Shown here piece by piece: positions 25,222 through 33,687 of a stretch of DNA of 64,000 nt. Position numbers and translations under genes: made by a program. Origin of the DNA: Candidatus Poribacteria bacterium. GTDB lineage: Bacteria > Poribacteria > WGA-4E > WGA-3G. The DNA is taken from NCBI GenBank assembly GCA_022821965.1, contig JAJECN010000035.1:1-64000 (forward strand), written 5' to 3'. The notes below the pieces were generated by a model. It saw only the letters and a list, made by a program, of their open reading frames with translations, had not been told where the DNA came from and made no database searches. Numbering within the stretch: the stretch's first letter is position 1; the number at the start of each line of letters is the position of its first letter.

Positions 25222-26271
25222 GTGAAAAGTTTTAACATTTTGAACAAATATCTTTTTTTTCTATTGGGCCTATTTGTAATCTGTGGTTGTGGTACGATTC
25301 AGGATGTAATTCTTTCTGAACCGTCAAGCGAAACCGATACTGCACCACTTCGCGTAACCATGATATATCCAAGCGATTGCGTTGGCACCGCGGCTTACTG
25401 CACTGCATTCCATATCGGTGTAAGAACTGCTGAGGAAGAACTTGGTATTACACTAACCGAAACAAACGGTAATGAAAATGATCCTGCAGCAACAGAGATG
25501 CTCATAAGAGATGCAGCGCAGAATTCAGAACTTGTCTTGACCGCAGGTTATCAAATGGGAGACGTACTTGCGCGCGTCGCACCGGAATTCCCTGATGTCA
25601 AATTTGCGATATTTGATGTTGTGCTTGATATTCCAAATGTGGCTTCTGTGAACTATAAATCCAACGAAGGATCGTTTTTGGTCGGGGCAATTGCGGCTTT
25701 AAAATCGGAAAGTAACAAGATCGGCTATATCGGAGGTGCAGATGTCCCACTGTTACAAGAATTTGAAGCAGGTTACGTTGCTGGGATTCACGCAATCAAT
25801 CCAGACGCGGAAGTCGCTGTGGAATATATTAGCAAGGATGCGACAGGTTTCGGTCAACCTAAAAAAGCAAAGGAACTGGCTTTAGCACAATATGTAAACG
25901 GGATTGATGTAATTTACGTCGCTGCTGGCGGATCCGGTCAAGGGGTCCTTGAAGCAGCACAAGAGCAACAAAAGTTCATTATTTGGGTTGACTCCAATGG
26001 TAACCACCTTGCCCCAGGAATTGTTTTGACGAGTATGACAAAAGAGATTCCAGCTTCCGTCCAGCGCATCATCCAAGAAGCCGCTGAAGACAATTTTATG
26101 GCGGGTATCCGATACTTCGGTATAGCAGATGGCGGTGTCAGTTATGCCCTTGATGAACACAACCAACCGCTGCTTCAGGACGACATCATAACGACTGTTG
26201 AATCGCTGAAGGCACAAATCATTGCTGGCGAAATTGTTGTTCCCGACACAGTTTCCCTTCCACGCGAATAA
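25222..26271 (+). CDS. BMP-family (PnrA/Med-like) substrate-binding lipoprotein
   Basis: 349 residues from a GTG start with GGGAGG 6 nt upstream. Signal peptide FFLLGLFVICGCG, with Cys as the probable lipidation site. The body is a periplasmic binding fold of the basic-membrane-protein family (PF02608): VTMIYPSDC, FAIFDVVLDIPNVASVNYKS, EGSFLVGAIAAL, IGYIGGADVPLL, VNGIDVIYVAAGGSGQG. Family members bind purine nucleosides or related ligands for ABC import. No permease or ATPase gene lies beside it, so it is an orphan here. Confidence 0.9.
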   Translation: MKSFNILNKYLFFLLGLFVICGCGTIQDVILSEPSSETDTAPLRVTMIYPSDCVGTAAYCTAFHIGVRTAEEELGITLTETNGNENDPAATEMLIRDAAQNSELVLTAGYQMGDVLARVAPEFPDVKFAIFDVVLDIPNVASVNYKSNEGSFLVGAIAALKSESNKIGYIGGADVPLLQEFEAGYVAGIHAINPDAEVAVEYISKDATGFGQPKKAKELALAQYVNGIDVIYVAAGGSGQGVLEAAQEQQKFIIWVDSNGNHLAPGIVLTSMTKEIPASVQRIIQEAAEDNFMAGIRYFGIADGGVSYALDEHNQPLLQDDIITTVESLKAQIIAGEIVVPDTVSLPRE

Positions 26272-26328
26272 TCCGTAACAAATCTTGTGTTCCTTCAAAA
26301 TTGATTTTACGATAGTGTGGTTCAAACC

Positions 26329-27270
26329 TTAATAACTCCGCAGAATCGTCCCCTTTGCACCGACGATCCAACCGGCGTTTTTGAGGAGATAAATGTCCTG
26401 CAAGTTGTGTTGCGCGGGAGTAGGATAACGGTTCCATGTGTTGCCGCTATCGGTTGTGTGAAGGATAAGTCCTTTTTCGCCGACTGCCCACCCGCGTTTT
26501 TCATCACGAAACGCGACATCTCGCAGATTTTGATTCACAGGTGTCCTTTGTCGAGTCCATGTTATTCCGCTATCCGCGGTATGAAGAATCAATCCGTTTG
26601 TCCCGACGATCCAACCGTGCGTTAGATTTGCGAAATGAACAGCGAATAAGGGTTGCTCGACGGTGCTTTTCTGCCGAACCCATCGTTTTCCGCCGTCTTG
26701 GGTGTGGAGCACTTCGCCCTCTTCGCCAACAATCCAACCGTGCTCCGGATCGACAAAATAGACACCCCATAGATGTTTATCTGACAAATCCAGTAGGTTT
26801 TCCCAACGACTCCCCCCGTTTTCTGTTCGAAGTATAGTCCCTTTTCCGCCGACTGCCCAGCCTTGGGTCGTATTGACAAAATGCAGATCCAAGATCCCCG
26901 GCGGTGTTTTGCTCTTACCGCGTGCTTGGTGTTGCAGACTCCACGAGGCACCACCACTGCCTGTATAATGCACCTTACCGATACTGACCGTCCAGCCATT
27001 GTTCGGTGTCATAAAATTAACCTGTGTCAGCGTGTCTGCTGAGACCGATGTCGCTTTCCAATTCATTCCACCGTCAACAGTGGATAGTACCGTCCCTCCA
27101 GTGCCGACTGCCCATCCGCGTTTCGGATCTACAAAATGAACGCCATAAAGATGTTCGCCTGTGTTGCTTTCGAGTTTTCGCCACTCAAATTGCATTGAAT
27201 CTTGCGAACAACCAAAGTAGGCAACAATTCCACATAGGATAAAGAACGCGACATAGTTTTTCTTCTGCAT
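26329..27270 (-). CDS. YCF48/Hcf136-like seven-bladed propeller lipoprotein
   Basis: 313 residues from ATG 27270 (AGAGG 6 nt upstream; the longer frame is less likely). Signal peptide NYVAFFILCGIVAYFGC with a lipidation-type Cys. Seven repeats carry the YCF48 pattern GWAVG..GTIL.T.DGG..W, consistent with a closed seven-bladed propeller. YCF48 itself helps photosystem II assembly, but bacterial homologues outside phototrophs are generic exported propellers. Convergent with the BMP gene. Confidence 0.88.
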   Translation of the reverse strand: MQKKNYVAFFILCGIVAYFGCSQDSMQFEWRKLESNTGEHLYGVHFVDPKRGWAVGTGGTVLSTVDGGMNWKATSVSADTLTQVNFMTPNNGWTVSIGKVHYTGSGGASWSLQHQARGKSKTPPGILDLHFVNTTQGWAVGGKGTILRTENGGSRWENLLDLSDKHLWGVYFVDPEHGWIVGEEGEVLHTQDGGKRWVRQKSTVEQPLFAVHFANLTHGWIVGTNGLILHTADSGITWTRQRTPVNQNLRDVAFRDEKRGWAVGEKGLILHTTDSGNTWNRYPTPAQHNLQDIYLLKNAGWIVGAKGTILRSY

Positions 27271-27369
27271 TTTGGGCCTCTCTGGGTAAATTTTTATTGC
27301 ATCCACTTTTGAATCATGATAAACTACATTATATGGAATTTACTGTGGATTGTCAAGTGCTTATCAGCG

Positions 27370-27461
27370 GTCAGTAATCGATAGACGGGGTTTCAAACTT
27401 CGCCAGCGAAGAATTTTGAGCGAAAATCGGAATTACGGGACAATGACCTCCGATTACTGAC
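27370..27461. repeat. MITE-like inverted repeat (GTCAGTAATCG ends)
   Basis: GTCAGTAATCG (27370-27380) recurs inverted as CGATTACTGAC (27451-27461), 92 bp overall. The flanks extend the similarity toward TTATCAG..GTCAGT, the same terminal motif as the element at 50076-50189. Non-coding. Confidence 0.5.
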
Positions 27462-27555
27462 AACTGTGTACGATTATAACTATAGCATAGCAAGTTTCGT
27501 GCCGATTTGGCTAATACCGCGCTGATAGGACGCTCTACAGAATAGCCATGAAATT

Positions 27556-27604
27556 TTGCACAAAATGGGGCATACTTTCGTTCCGAGTTGCACAAAATAG
27601 GGCA
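27556..27604 (+). promoter_or_regulatory. Paired direct repeat (putative operator) upstream of kinase-murQ
   Basis: TTGCACAAAATGGGGCA (27556-27572) and TTGCACAAAATAGGGCA (27588-27604) match at 16 of 17 positions with a 32-bp period, about three helical turns. Each has TGC/GCA ends. They lie 64-112 bp before the kinase start. Confidence 0.45.
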
Positions 27605-27667
27605 GTGCTAACGAACTGTTAATGCTGTGGGTTGTCTATTCTCTACGGAGGCATTCAGCTTTCGGTT

Positions 27668-28573
27668 ATGTACATCATCGGTATTGATGGCGGCGGGACG
27701 AAAACGGTTGGTATACTGACGACAGAAACGGGCCAACACCTCGCGCAAGCACAATCGGGACCAGCAAATTACCACGTCGTTGGTGAGGTGAAAACGCGGG
27801 AAGTTCTGGAAAGCATCATCAGTAAGCTCTTTGAAAAAGCGGGTATTCCATCAACGAGCCCCATCCGCTTCTGTTTAGGAATGGCTGGTTTGGGACGTGC
27901 CGAAGACCGAAGCGTAATTGGCGGGATTTGTGATAAACTTGGCATCAGCGAGGACCGTATCTTGACACACGATGCCCATATCGCTCTTGTCGGTGGTACG
28001 GAGAAACAGGAAGGTGTAATCGTCATCTCTGGCACTGGTGCGATTGTCTACGGTATCAACGCTGATGGCAAAGAAGCACGCGCGAGCGGTTGGGGGTATC
28101 TACTCGGCGATGAGGGGAGCGGTTACGACATCGCCATAAAAGGACTCCGCGCTGTTGCGCGTGCCGCTGATGGTAGAGATCGTCCGACCGAATTGACAAA
28201 TCAGATTCTCAGTAGACTTGGACTCAATGCCCCCAGTGAACTGATTCGCTGGGTGCACGCTGCGAGTCGAGATGCCATTGCACAGTTGGCAGAAATAGTG
28301 TTTGATACTGCCCAAACAGCGGATACGGTTGCAGAAGGTATTGTTGATGCGGCTGCTGACGAACTCGTCTGTGCTGCAGTTAGCGTGATTAAGCAGTTGG
28401 AATTTATAGAGCCGTTTGATATTATTCTCAGTGGTGGTAACCTCACTCATCAACCGGCGTTCGCGGATAAACTGTGCCACCGGTTTGCGAAGGTTCAACC
28501 GGAAGCATCAGTACAATTCCCGAAACATGAACCCGCGTACGGGGCAGTGTTGTTAGCACGGGCAACATTATAA
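27668..28573 (+). CDS. BadF/BadG/BcrA/BcrD-type sugar kinase, probably N-acetylmuramate/N-acetylglucosamine kinase
   Basis: 301 residues from ATG 27668, which places the phosphate-1 motif at the N-terminus (IIGIDGGGTKT) as in the family. The frame is open to 27632. Later ATPase motifs: ITHDAH-type segment (ILTHDAHIALVGG), VIVISGTGAIVYG, GWGYLLGDEGSGYDI and IILSGGNL. The ASKHA fold phosphorylates amino sugars. The murQ gene starts 28 bp downstream, which makes a MurNAc kinase role likely, providing MurNAc-6-phosphate to MurQ. Cytoplasmic. Confidence 0.88.
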   Translation: MYIIGIDGGGTKTVGILTTETGQHLAQAQSGPANYHVVGEVKTREVLESIISKLFEKAGIPSTSPIRFCLGMAGLGRAEDRSVIGGICDKLGISEDRILTHDAHIALVGGTEKQEGVIVISGTGAIVYGINADGKEARASGWGYLLGDEGSGYDIAIKGLRAVARAADGRDRPTELTNQILSRLGLNAPSELIRWVHAASRDAIAQLAEIVFDTAQTADTVAEGIVDAAADELVCAAVSVIKQLEFIEPFDIILSGGNLTHQPAFADKLCHRFAKVQPEASVQFPKHEPAYGAVLLARATL

Positions 28574-28601
28574 CTCAAAATTGTCACCAGCGAAGGGACG
28601 C

Positions 28602-29483
28602 ATGCAGCCAACAGAAAGTCAAAATCTGGATTCTACGAACATTGATCTGAAGTCAACATCAGAAATCGTTCAGATTTTTCACGAAGAAGATCGTAAAGCG
28701 GTTGCAGCGGTAGAAGCAGAATCTGAGGCAATTGCGCGGGCTATTGAGTTGTGTATCGATGCCTTTCGTTCTGGTGGGAGGTTGTTTTATGTTGGTGCGG
28801 GAACAAGTGGTAGGCTGGGGGTCTTAGATGCCTCCGAGTGTCCACCAACCTTTAGCACACCAGCGGAGATGGTCCAAGGGATAATTGCGGGCGGGGACGT
28901 TGCTTTGCGTCGCTCGGTAGAGGGTGAGGAGGATAAGCCTGAAAGCGGCGCGAGTGCTGTCCGAGAACGACAACTTACCCCGCAGGACGTGATCGTCGGA
29001 ATTGCGAGTAGTGGTCGGACACCTTATGTTATAGGTGCTTTGAAGGAAGCACACGCTGTCGGTGCGACGACGATGTTTCTCTGCTGTGTTCCACCCCCTG
29101 AGCAATTAAGGGAGTGGGTAACGCATTTCATCACACCCATCGTCGGACCGGAGATTATCGCAGGTTCCACCCGTTTGAAAGCAGGAACAGCCACGAAGTT
29201 GGTTCTGAACATGCTGACAACCGTTTCTATGGTCAAACTGGGCAAGGTCTACAACAATCTGATGGTAGACGTACACGCCTCTAATACGAAACTGGTCGCG
29301 CGGAGTATCCGAATCGTCCAAGCTGTCACCGGAGTAGACGCAGCGGCAGCTGAGGCGGCATTAGCAGAGGCGGGTGGTCGCGCAAAACTTGCCATTGTGA
29401 TGCTTACAAAAGGACTGAATCCAACAGACGCAAACGCACTCTTAGAAAAGCATTCTGGATTTCTGAGACAAATTCTTGATTAA
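28602..29483 (+). CDS. murQ: N-acetylmuramic acid 6-phosphate etherase
   Basis: 293 residues from ATG 28602 (AAGGGA upstream). SIS-domain signature GRLFYVGAGTSGRLGVLDASE near 60-80, then ECPPTFST, IASSGRTPYVIGAL, and ATKLVLNMLTTVSMV-KLGKVY. MurQ cleaves the D-lactyl ether of MurNAc-6-phosphate to GlcNAc-6-phosphate and lactate in cell-wall recycling. Length is typical. Directly downstream of the kinase gene, forming a recycling pair; both may be read from the repeat-bearing region at 27556. Confidence 0.94.
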   Translation: MQPTESQNLDSTNIDLKSTSEIVQIFHEEDRKAVAAVEAESEAIARAIELCIDAFRSGGRLFYVGAGTSGRLGVLDASECPPTFSTPAEMVQGIIAGGDVALRRSVEGEEDKPESGASAVRERQLTPQDVIVGIASSGRTPYVIGALKEAHAVGATTMFLCCVPPPEQLREWVTHFITPIVGPEIIAGSTRLKAGTATKLVLNMLTTVSMVKLGKVYNNLMVDVHASNTKLVARSIRIVQAVTGVDAAAAEAALAEAGGRAKLAIVMLTKGLNPTDANALLEKHSGFLRQILD

Positions 29484-29537
29484 AAGTTACGATCCTTGTA
29501 ACGTGCCTTTTAGGCGCGCAATTTAAAGGAGAAAGTA

Positions 29538-30488
29538 ATGGGTACCAAAGTTGGGCTTGCCAAAACCGGCAGGCGACGTTCTAATGTTTTTGAGGCGTTA
29601 GACAATATACGAGCGGAACTCACACCGAAGGTCCGTGAGCAGGTGCTGTTGAAACCGAATTTTCTCTCCAGCACAAATCAACTCGCTTCATCGCACGTTG
29701 ATGCGATGCGAGGCGCGCTTGATTTCCTCTTGAGCACACCACACCCCCCGAAAGAGGTAATTGTCGCCGAGGGTGCAAATGAAGCGTTTTCCGGTGAGGC
29801 ATTCCAGATTTTCGGCTATGAAGCACTACAAGCCGAATACGATGTCCCAATTCGACTCGTGGATTTGCATCAAGAGACCGAATGGGTAGAGACGAAAGTT
29901 TTTCTCGCCGGACGCGACGAAGAGACCGTCCGCATGCCGAAAACGGTCCTCGATTGCCCTTGTACCATCTCAGTCGCTATAGCGAAAACGCATGATGCCG
30001 GGGTCGTGACGCTCGCGATGAAGAATATGATTATGGGCACCCTGCATAAAGAGGATCGGATTAAAATGCACGGCTATCATAGCCACGCAGATCGAGTGCT
30101 ACCACGCGAAGCACAAACACTCAATATCAACCTGCTTCGTGTCTCGCGCCATCTCAGACCCGATATCGCTATCGTTGATGGCACTGTTGGATTACAGGGC
30201 AATGGACCCGGTGGCACCGACTCTGTCCCTCTCGGCATTGCAGTTGTGAGTGGAGACGTGTTTGCAGCCGACGCTGTTACGACAAAAGCAATGGGATTTG
30301 AGCCGTTGGAGATTGGGCTTTTCCATTATGCGAATGAATTAGGCTACGGTACTGCAGATTTAAATGAGATTGACATCGTTGGACCTTCTATTGAGACGGT
30401 CGCGACATCGTTTAAACCGCATGAAACGGCTGAACTTCAGTTCCAATGGCAAGAATCAAGCCCAGCGGAATATCTGGCGGCAGACTAA
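29538..30488 (+). CDS. DUF362 family protein
   Basis: 316 residues, AAAGGAG 7 nt before the ATG. DUF362 features: VLLKPNFLSSTNQLASSH, a middle KTHDAGVVTLAMKNM-IMG segment, and a late VDGTVGLQGNGPGGTDSVPLG. Members often carry ferredoxin-type clusters; none is visible here (no CX2CX2C). The function of the family is unsettled. A short stem GTGCCT-TTT-AGGCGCG precedes its ribosome-binding site. Cytoplasmic. Confidence 0.88.
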   Translation: MGTKVGLAKTGRRRSNVFEALDNIRAELTPKVREQVLLKPNFLSSTNQLASSHVDAMRGALDFLLSTPHPPKEVIVAEGANEAFSGEAFQIFGYEALQAEYDVPIRLVDLHQETEWVETKVFLAGRDEETVRMPKTVLDCPCTISVAIAKTHDAGVVTLAMKNMIMGTLHKEDRIKMHGYHSHADRVLPREAQTLNINLLRVSRHLRPDIAIVDGTVGLQGNGPGGTDSVPLGIAVVSGDVFAADAVTTKAMGFEPLEIGLFHYANELGYGTADLNEIDIVGPSIETVATSFKPHETAELQFQWQESSPAEYLAAD

Positions 30489-30497
30489 CAATCAACT

Positions 30498-30586
30498 GTA
30501 GCCTGCAACAACGGCGCAGGCGGATAGACGGCGATTAACGTCGTTAAACCAACTCACCTGAACGAACCGCAAGGAAAAATTAAAAT
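30498..30586 (+). promoter_or_regulatory. Structured leader element, copy B (before the S1/P1-like gene)
   Basis: Starts GTAG ten bases after the DUF362 stop. Hairpin GCCTGC...GCAGGC, then GCGGATAGACGGCGA, CACCTGAACGAACCGCAAGG and an A/T-rich run to the ATG. 60 of 86 positions match copy C without gaps, and the distance from GCCT to ATG is identical (86 nt). There is no room for a promoter between the stop and the element. Confidence 0.7.
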
Positions 30587-31465
30587 ATGAAACGTTTTTA
30601 TAGTGCGTTAATTCTGTGTTCACTCATTCTCACGACCCCGGTATGGGCATGGTGGGGCGGTGGCCACGATATCATGACACAGGCAGCCGTTAAATCACTC
30701 CCTGATGAAGTCCCCGAATTTTTCCGAAACGCCGGTAAAATGGTCGCTCACTGCTCTTATGACCCTGATCTATCTAAGGAGCGAGGCACGCCACACGCAC
30801 GGCAAGCCGAATACGGAGAACACTATATCGATGTAGAGCTCTTCGGAGAACATCCGATTCCAGACGGACGTGAAGCGCATATTCAGCTATGTGCCGAACT
30901 CGGATTTACACCGCGAGAAGTCGGTACACTTCCGTATGCCTTGGCGGAATGGACAGAACGACTGGCATTCGCTTTCGCTGAGCACCGTAAATGGCCCGAT
31001 AATCCGATGATCCAGTACAAGTGTTTCCTCTATGCAGGTTTCCTCGCACACTACGCACAAGATATGTGCCAACCGTTGCACCTCACTATTCATTTTGACG
31101 GGATTCGGCAGGAGGACGGGACACGTCTACATAAAGGCATCCATGAGAAGGTCGATTCAGCAATTGAGATCTTGGGATTGGACCCGATGGAACTCACAAA
31201 AGCACAACACATTGAACCCGTCGGTGATTTAATGCCCGCAATCATCGAACAGATCAAAACCGGACACAGTTTGGTAGACGATGTTTACGCAATCGCGGAA
31301 GATTGGAAAAACCTGAAAGATCCAACACCTGCCTTGGTTGATTTTACGAATGACCAGGCACGTGAAGCCGTGCGTTGGACAGCTTCGCTCTATTTGACTG
31401 CGTGGAAACTCTCCGAAGGGATCAGGCTTCCCGGTTGGCTTGACCGCGCAAAAAATGACCAATAA
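30587..31465 (+). CDS. S1/P1 nuclease / zinc phospholipase C-like exported enzyme
   Basis: 292 residues. A signal peptide (SALILCSLILTTPVWA) is followed at once by WWGGGHDIMTQAA, so the mature protein would begin with Trp. In S1/P1 nucleases and phospholipase C this residue binds zinc through its alpha-amino group. Further ligand motifs: FLAHYAQDMCQPLHLT and a His-containing HGIH-type segment (LHKGIHEKVD). Probably a tri-zinc periplasmic phosphoesterase; nuclease versus phospholipase cannot be told apart. Start ATG 30587 is fixed by the conserved leader. SBP56 follows 29 bp downstream. Confidence 0.85.
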   Translation: MKRFYSALILCSLILTTPVWAWWGGGHDIMTQAAVKSLPDEVPEFFRNAGKMVAHCSYDPDLSKERGTPHARQAEYGEHYIDVELFGEHPIPDGREAHIQLCAELGFTPREVGTLPYALAEWTERLAFAFAEHRKWPDNPMIQYKCFLYAGFLAHYAQDMCQPLHLTIHFDGIRQEDGTRLHKGIHEKVDSAIEILGLDPMELTKAQHIEPVGDLMPAIIEQIKTGHSLVDDVYAIAEDWKNLKDPTPALVDFTNDQAREAVRWTASLYLTAWKLSEGIRLPGWLDRAKNDQ

Positions 31466-31494
31466 CCGACAACTCTTAAAAAGGAGAAATAACT

Positions 31495-32886
31495 TTGTTA
31501 CAACAGTGGAAACCTGACCCAACTTTTTATCCGTCCCCCAAAATGGCGATTGAGGCACCTATTGAAGATGTCGCTTATGTCGCCGCACCGAGAGATGACG
31601 ACAAACCCGACGCGATGTGTGTGGTTGACCTTAACTCAGCATCTGATACCTACGGACAGATCGTTAACAAATTGGAACTCGGCGTTCGGGACGAAATTCA
31701 TCACTTCGGTTGGAACGCCTGTAGTGCAGCACTCTGTCCTTATGCCCCGCACCCTTATATAGAACGGCGTTACCTCGTCGTGCCAGCACTACGGGGTTCC
31801 AGTATCTACATCCTTGATGTGAAAGAAGACCCCAAGGCACCGAAACTCATTAAAACTTTGGACGCTAATGAAGTTGAGTCGCGTTCTGGATATACTCGTC
31901 CGCATACGGTGCATTGTGGTCCCGAAGGGATCTATGTCAGTGCTTTGGCTTCAGCCGGTTCAGAGGAAGGACCTGGTGGTATTTTCCTCATGGATCACTA
32001 TAACTTCAATATCCTGGGGCAGTGGGAAGTAGAGCGCGGTTCTCAATCCCTCTCTTACGATTTCTGGTGGCACTTGGGCTATGATGTTGCCGTCACCAGT
32101 GAATGGGGATATCCGGCAATGATTGAGAACGGTGTGAGCCTTGAAGATTTAGGTGAGCGCAAGTTCGGACATAAGATCCATATCTGGGATATCCGACACC
32201 GGAAGAACATCCAAACGTTGGATTTGGGGGACGACTATCAGATGATCTTAGAGTTACGTCCCGCGCACGATCCAACAAAGGCACATGGGTTCGTCAATGC
32301 AGTGTTGAATATGAACGATCTCTCCAGTTCAATTTGGACGTGGTACAAAGATGGAAACGATTGGGGAATTCAAAAGATTATTGATATTCCCGCACAGGCA
32401 CCTGAAAATCCAGATGACTTACCTCCGGCATTGAAGGATATCGGAATGATACCGCCGCTCGTCACCGATCATATTCTCTCGTTGGACGACCGGTTTCTGT
32501 ATGTCTCTTGCTGGGGTACCGGTGAGATGTTACAATATGACGTATCTGATCCGTTTAATCCCAAACATACAGGTACTCTCGAAATCGGCGGAATTACAAA
32601 ATCGCATCCGCACCCAGCTGCTGGACCCGTAAGTGGCGGTCCACAGATGGTTGAATTGAGCCGAGATGGCAAGCGTCTCTATTTCACCAATTCCCTCTAC
32701 GTCGCGTGGGATAACCAGTTCTATCCCGACGGCGCAAACGGATGGATGGTGAAGGCTGATGTGAACGTGGAAGACGGCGGGTTGGAATTGGATCCCAACT
32801 TCTTCGTGGACTTCGGCGAGAGTCGTGCCCATCAGATTCGGTTGCAAGGTGGCGACAGTTCTTCTGATACTTTCTGTTATCCGTAA
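31495..32886 (+). CDS. Selenium-binding protein SBP56 family (methanethiol oxidase-like)
   Basis: 463 residues from TTG 31495, with AGGAG 8 nt upstream and no good ATG near. Family motifs: DEIHHFGWNACSAALCP, IYILDV, RPHTVHCGPEGIYVSALA, WWHLGYDVAVTSEWG, HIWDI and a late PHPAAGPVSGGPQM. SBP56 is a propeller protein with His-coordinated copper; bacterial members oxidise methanethiol to H2S, formaldehyde and H2O2. The usual SCO1/MauG companions are not seen. No signal peptide. Ends just before a strong terminator. Confidence 0.92.
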   Translation: MLQQWKPDPTFYPSPKMAIEAPIEDVAYVAAPRDDDKPDAMCVVDLNSASDTYGQIVNKLELGVRDEIHHFGWNACSAALCPYAPHPYIERRYLVVPALRGSSIYILDVKEDPKAPKLIKTLDANEVESRSGYTRPHTVHCGPEGIYVSALASAGSEEGPGGIFLMDHYNFNILGQWEVERGSQSLSYDFWWHLGYDVAVTSEWGYPAMIENGVSLEDLGERKFGHKIHIWDIRHRKNIQTLDLGDDYQMILELRPAHDPTKAHGFVNAVLNMNDLSSSIWTWYKDGNDWGIQKIIDIPAQAPENPDDLPPALKDIGMIPPLVTDHILSLDDRFLYVSCWGTGEMLQYDVSDPFNPKHTGTLEIGGITKSHPHPAAGPVSGGPQMVELSRDGKRLYFTNSLYVAWDNQFYPDGANGWMVKADVNVEDGGLELDPNFFVDFGESRAHQIRLQGGDSSSDTFCYP

Positions 32887-32915
32887 AACGTGAAGGAAAA
32901 ACGACAAGATAGAAG

Positions 32916-32947
32916 AAAGGGGCTATTGCCTGCAATAGCCCCTTTTT
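32916..32947 (+). terminator. Rho-independent terminator after SBP56
   Basis: GGGGCTATTGC (32919-32929), loop CT, GCAATAGCCCC (32932-32942), then TTTTT. A preceding AAA gives added symmetry. A textbook intrinsic terminator. Confidence 0.92.
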
Positions 32948-32956
32948 AACGCAATT

Positions 32957-33045
32957 CAAGCCTTCAACAACGTTGAAGGTGCATCTACGGCGAGGGATCC
33001 CGTTTAAGGAATTCGCCTGAACGCCTCGTTAGGAAAATTAAAAAT
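32957..33045 (+). promoter_or_regulatory. Structured leader element, copy C (before the membrane permease)
   Basis: Hairpin GCCTTCAAC-AAC-GTTGAAGGT, then TCTACGGCGAGGGATCCCG, CGCCTGAACG and TTAGGAAAATTAAAAAT before ATG 33046. The spacing to the start codon equals copy B. It begins only about ten bases after the terminator T-run. Confidence 0.68.
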
Positions 33046-33687
33046 ATGGACACTGTCTCATGGTTGGGTTACACGCTCCTCGGCGTATATCACGGCATTA
33101 ATCCGGGGATGGGATGGCTTTTTGCAGTCGCTTTAGGCATGCAGGAAAAACGGAGAAGCGCGGTTATCGGTGCCCTTTTTCCAATGGCACTTGGACACGC
33201 AATATCCATCGCGGTCGTGGTTTTCATTATCGCCTTGGCACAACGGCAGTTGCCGGAAGATGTTCTTCGCATTGCCTGTGCTGTCATACTGTTCGGCTTT
33301 GGTGTGTACAAATTTTTCAGCGCGCGACACCCGAGATGGGTCGGAATGCGTGTTAACTTCAAAGACTTAACGATCTGGTCCTTCCTGATGGCATCCGCAC
33401 ATGGCGCGGGCTTGATGTTGGCACCGCTTTTGTTGAGAACGCCTGCTGCGGAGGCTTCAGGGCACATGCACCACGCACATGCAAGCATGGCGGGTGACGC
33501 TGCGATGTTATTATCAGCAGTCGGGGTACATACCCTCAGTTTTCTCCTTGTAACGGGAATTGTAGCGGTTATCGTTTACGAAGTGGTAGGACTTGCGCTG
33601 CTTCGCAAGGCGTGGTTTAACATGGATTTGCTGTGGTCCATCGCTTTGATGATTGCCGGTGTTGTTATTCTTTTCTGGAAGCATTAG
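33046..33687 (+). CDS. Integral membrane protein, putative metal permease-like
   Basis: 213 residues with about six membrane segments. The first loop region has YHGINPGMGWLFAVALG, reminiscent of the H-x-D/N-P motifs of NicO/RcnA/HupE-type transporters; the central loop is His-rich (HMHHAHASM), and a later SAHGAGLMLAPLLL adds another His in a membrane segment. These suggest metal or small-molecule transport, but I cannot place it in one family. The stop overlaps the convergent nucleotidyltransferase gene by 23 bp. Confidence 0.72.
   Translation: MDTVSWLGYTLLGVYHGINPGMGWLFAVALGMQEKRRSAVIGALFPMALGHAISIAVVVFIIALAQRQLPEDVLRIACAVILFGFGVYKFFSARHPRWVGMRVNFKDLTIWSFLMASAHGAGLMLAPLLLRTPAAEASGHMHHAHASMAGDAAMLLSAVGVHTLSFLLVTGIVAVIVYEVVGLALLRKAWFNMDLLWSIALMIAGVVILFWKH

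Larger units (their letters stand above)
27271..27667. other. Intergenic region with MITE-like repeat and paired direct repeats
   Basis: 397 bp between the divergent lipoprotein and kinase genes. It holds the inverted-repeat element 27370-27461 and the direct repeats 27556-27604 described separately. No gene is supported. Confidence 0.6.

Noticed and set aside
26317-27242. Plus-strand frames antisense to the YCF48-like gene
   Set aside because: They are shadows produced by the repetitive propeller codons; the minus frame has a signal peptide and seven repeats.
31455-31475. AACCGACAACT as another GTCAGT-type MITE end
   Set aside because: It differs at key positions and has no inverted partner within 200 bp.
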